Part shown: piece by piece, positions 5,080-6,105 of the stretch
Layout of the letters: each line of letters begins with the position of its first letter
Numbering within the stretch: the first letter of the stretch is position 1
Source of the DNA: Rhodoferax sp.
GTDB taxonomy: Bacteria > Pseudomonadota > Gammaproteobacteria > Burkholderiales > Burkholderiaceae_C
Length of the DNA: 6,105 nucleotides
Assembly (NCBI GenBank): GCA_021731215.1
Contig: JAKFXU010000052.1
Coordinates: 1-6,105, forward strand
Direction: 5' to 3'
Notes under the pieces: generated by a model
Told to the model about the DNA's origin: nothing
What the model saw: the letters and a program-made list of their open reading frames with translations, nothing else
Database searches by the model: none
Made by a program: the position numbers and the translations under genes

Positions 5080-6041
5080 GCGCCGCCACCCCCGCCGCCG
5101 CACCGCAGGAAATCCTGCTGGCCGAGCCGCGCGGCTTTTGCGCCGGGGTCGATCGCGCCATCGAAATCGTCGAGCGGGCACTGGAAAAATTTGGCGCGCC
5201 GATTTACGTGCGCCATGAAATCGTACACAACACCTACGTGGTCAATGACCTCAAAGCCAAGGGCGCAGTCTTTATTGAAGCGCTGCAGGACGTGCCGGCC
5301 GGATCGACACTCGTTTTTTCGGCCCATGGCGTGAGCCGCGCGGTGCAGCAAGAAGCCGCTGACAGGGGCTTCCGGATTTTTGACGCCACCTGCCCGCTGG
5401 TGACCAAGGTGCACGTGGAAGTCGCCAAACTGCACAAGGAAGGTTATGAATTCATCATGATCGGCCACAAGGGGCACCCTGAAGTCGAGGGCACCATGGG
5501 CCAGCTCGACGGTGGCATTCATCTGGTGGAAGACGTGGCCGATGTGGCGCGCCTGCAGCCGGCACAGACCGAACGGCTGGCGGTGGTGACGCAAACCACG
5601 CTCAGTGTCGACGACGCCGCCGAGATTGCGGCGGCCATCCGGGCGCGTTTTCCGAACGCGCGTCAACCCAAGCAGCAGGACATTTGCTACGCCACCCAAA
5701 ACCGTCAGGACGCGGTAAAGGTCATGAGCCCGCAGGTCGATATGGTGATCGTGGTGGGCAGCCCGACCAGTTCCAACAGCAACCGCCTGGCCGAGCTGGC
5801 GCGCAAACTGGGCACCGACAGTTACATGGTGGACAGCGCCGATGAGCTGCAGGCGCAGTGGTTCGAGGGCCGCCAGCGCGTCGGCTTGACGGCCGGTGCG
5901 TCGGCCCCCGAGATACTGGTGCGCCAGGTGATCGACCGCCTCAAGGCGCTCGGCGCGGTATCGGTGCGCAAGATGGACGGCACCCCGGAAACGGTGAAGT
6001 TTCCGCTGCCCAAAGGGCTCAAGCTTAGTTCTTCGGCCTGA
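5076..6041 (+). CDS. ispH: 4-hydroxy-3-methylbut-2-enyl diphosphate reductase
   Basis: The protein has 321 residues and catalyses the last step of the MEP pathway, reducing HMBPP to IPP and DMAPP with a [4Fe-4S] cluster in the cytoplasm. The three cluster cysteines are present: C22 in GFCAGVDRAI, C106 in DATCPLVTKVH and C204 in QDICYATQNRQ. Substrate-binding residues are also in place: H51 in EIVHNTYVV, H84 in FSAHGVS, H134 and catalytic E136 in GHKGHPEVEGT, the threonines of VTQTTLS (171-177), SSNSNRL (232-238), and S277 in AGASAPE. Length and motif order are normal for proteobacterial IspH. The GTG start at 5076 is chosen because it makes a GTGA overlap with the fkpB stop; it adds a short Ala-rich N-terminus before QEILLAEPRG. 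Expression is probably by coupled translation from the fkpB message. The gene is essential where no other isoprenoid route exists. Confidence 0.97.
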   Translation: MSAATPAAAPQEILLAEPRGFCAGVDRAIEIVERALEKFGAPIYVRHEIVHNTYVVNDLKAKGAVFIEALQDVPAGSTLVFSAHGVSRAVQQEAADRGFRIFDATCPLVTKVHVEVAKLHKEGYEFIMIGHKGHPEVEGTMGQLDGGIHLVEDVADVARLQPAQTERLAVVTQTTLSVDDAAEIAAAIRARFPNARQPKQQDICYATQNRQDAVKVMSPQVDMVIVVGSPTSSNSNRLAELARKLGTDSYMVDSADELQAQWFEGRQRVGLTAGASAPEILVRQVIDRLKALGAVSVRKMDGTPETVKFPLPKGLKLSSSA

Positions 6042-6105
6042 GCACCAGGGTTTCCTGGCGCATCTGGTCGGCCATCGTCTCGCGCCGGCGAATCAGGTGA
6101 GTGTG
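6025..6105 (-). CDS. Unidentified protein, C-terminal end (gene continues past window)
   Basis: On the minus strand a frame open from the right edge reads HTHLIRRRETMADQMRQETL, then VLRPKN, and stops at TAA (6027-6025). The 26 visible residues are basic, hydrophilic and helical in character, and I do not recognise the family. Two points support a gene: nothing else uses the bases after the ispH stop at 6041, and the frame stays open to the edge with plausible codons. It would be convergent with ispH and overlap its last 17 bases. It is too short to be certain. Confidence 0.45.
   Translation of the reverse strand, partial: HTHLIRRRETMADQMRQETLVLRPKN

Noticed and set aside
4665..5699. Long minus-strand open frame of 344 codons opposite fkpB and ispH
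   Set aside because: Its residues show no family motifs, and both plus-strand genes here are unmistakable. In GC-rich DNA such antisense frames arise by codon bias.

Overview
The window looks like the chromosome of a high-GC betaproteobacterium, most likely Burkholderiales and Comamonadaceae-like. This rests on the housekeeping set (truncated globin, Smr protein, RadC, FKBP, IspH), the protein sequences and the GC-rich codon use; it is inference, because no 16S or other marker is present. It divides into a left half of accessory defence DNA (about 1-2737) and a right half of ordinary housekeeping genes (about 2738-6105).

Left half. The window opens inside the 3' part of a type ISP restriction-modification gene (C-terminal specificity region, ending at 746). 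A palindromic intergenic-type repeat sits in frame inside it. Next come about 27 codons that read like the last residues of a type I HsdS subunit (755-835). They are followed by a complete 602-residue ABC-type ATPase plus Toprim nuclease of the OLD/ATP-dependent endonuclease type (880-2688). Eight bases after it begins a stub of about 14 codons that resembles the start of an HsdR subunit (2696-2737). Reading hsdS tail, OLD-like gene, hsdR start in that order suggests the scar of a type I operon that once carried an OLD-like passenger and has since lost most of hsdS and hsdR. The OLD-like gene is visibly poorer in GC than the right half.

Right half. A short membrane-type reading frame (2727-2864) overlaps the start of a group II truncated hemoglobin gene (2857-3117). 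The globin keeps its N-terminal helix and its C-terminal half with the proximal histidine, but appears to lack about 45 internal residues. Convergent to it is a radC-smr operon on the minus strand, with the two genes overlapping by 4 bases (GTGA). A compact divergent promoter region (about 4509-4545) separates radC from fkpB-ispH on the plus strand. That pair also overlaps by a GTGA junction: it encodes an SlpA-type peptidyl-prolyl isomerase and the last enzyme of the MEP isoprenoid pathway. The window ends in the 3' end of an unidentified minus-strand gene whose last codons overlap the end of ispH.

No tRNA, rRNA, CRISPR array, transposase or integrase was seen. The strongest leads are the eroded restriction locus with an intact OLD-like nuclease left behind, and the internally deleted globin.
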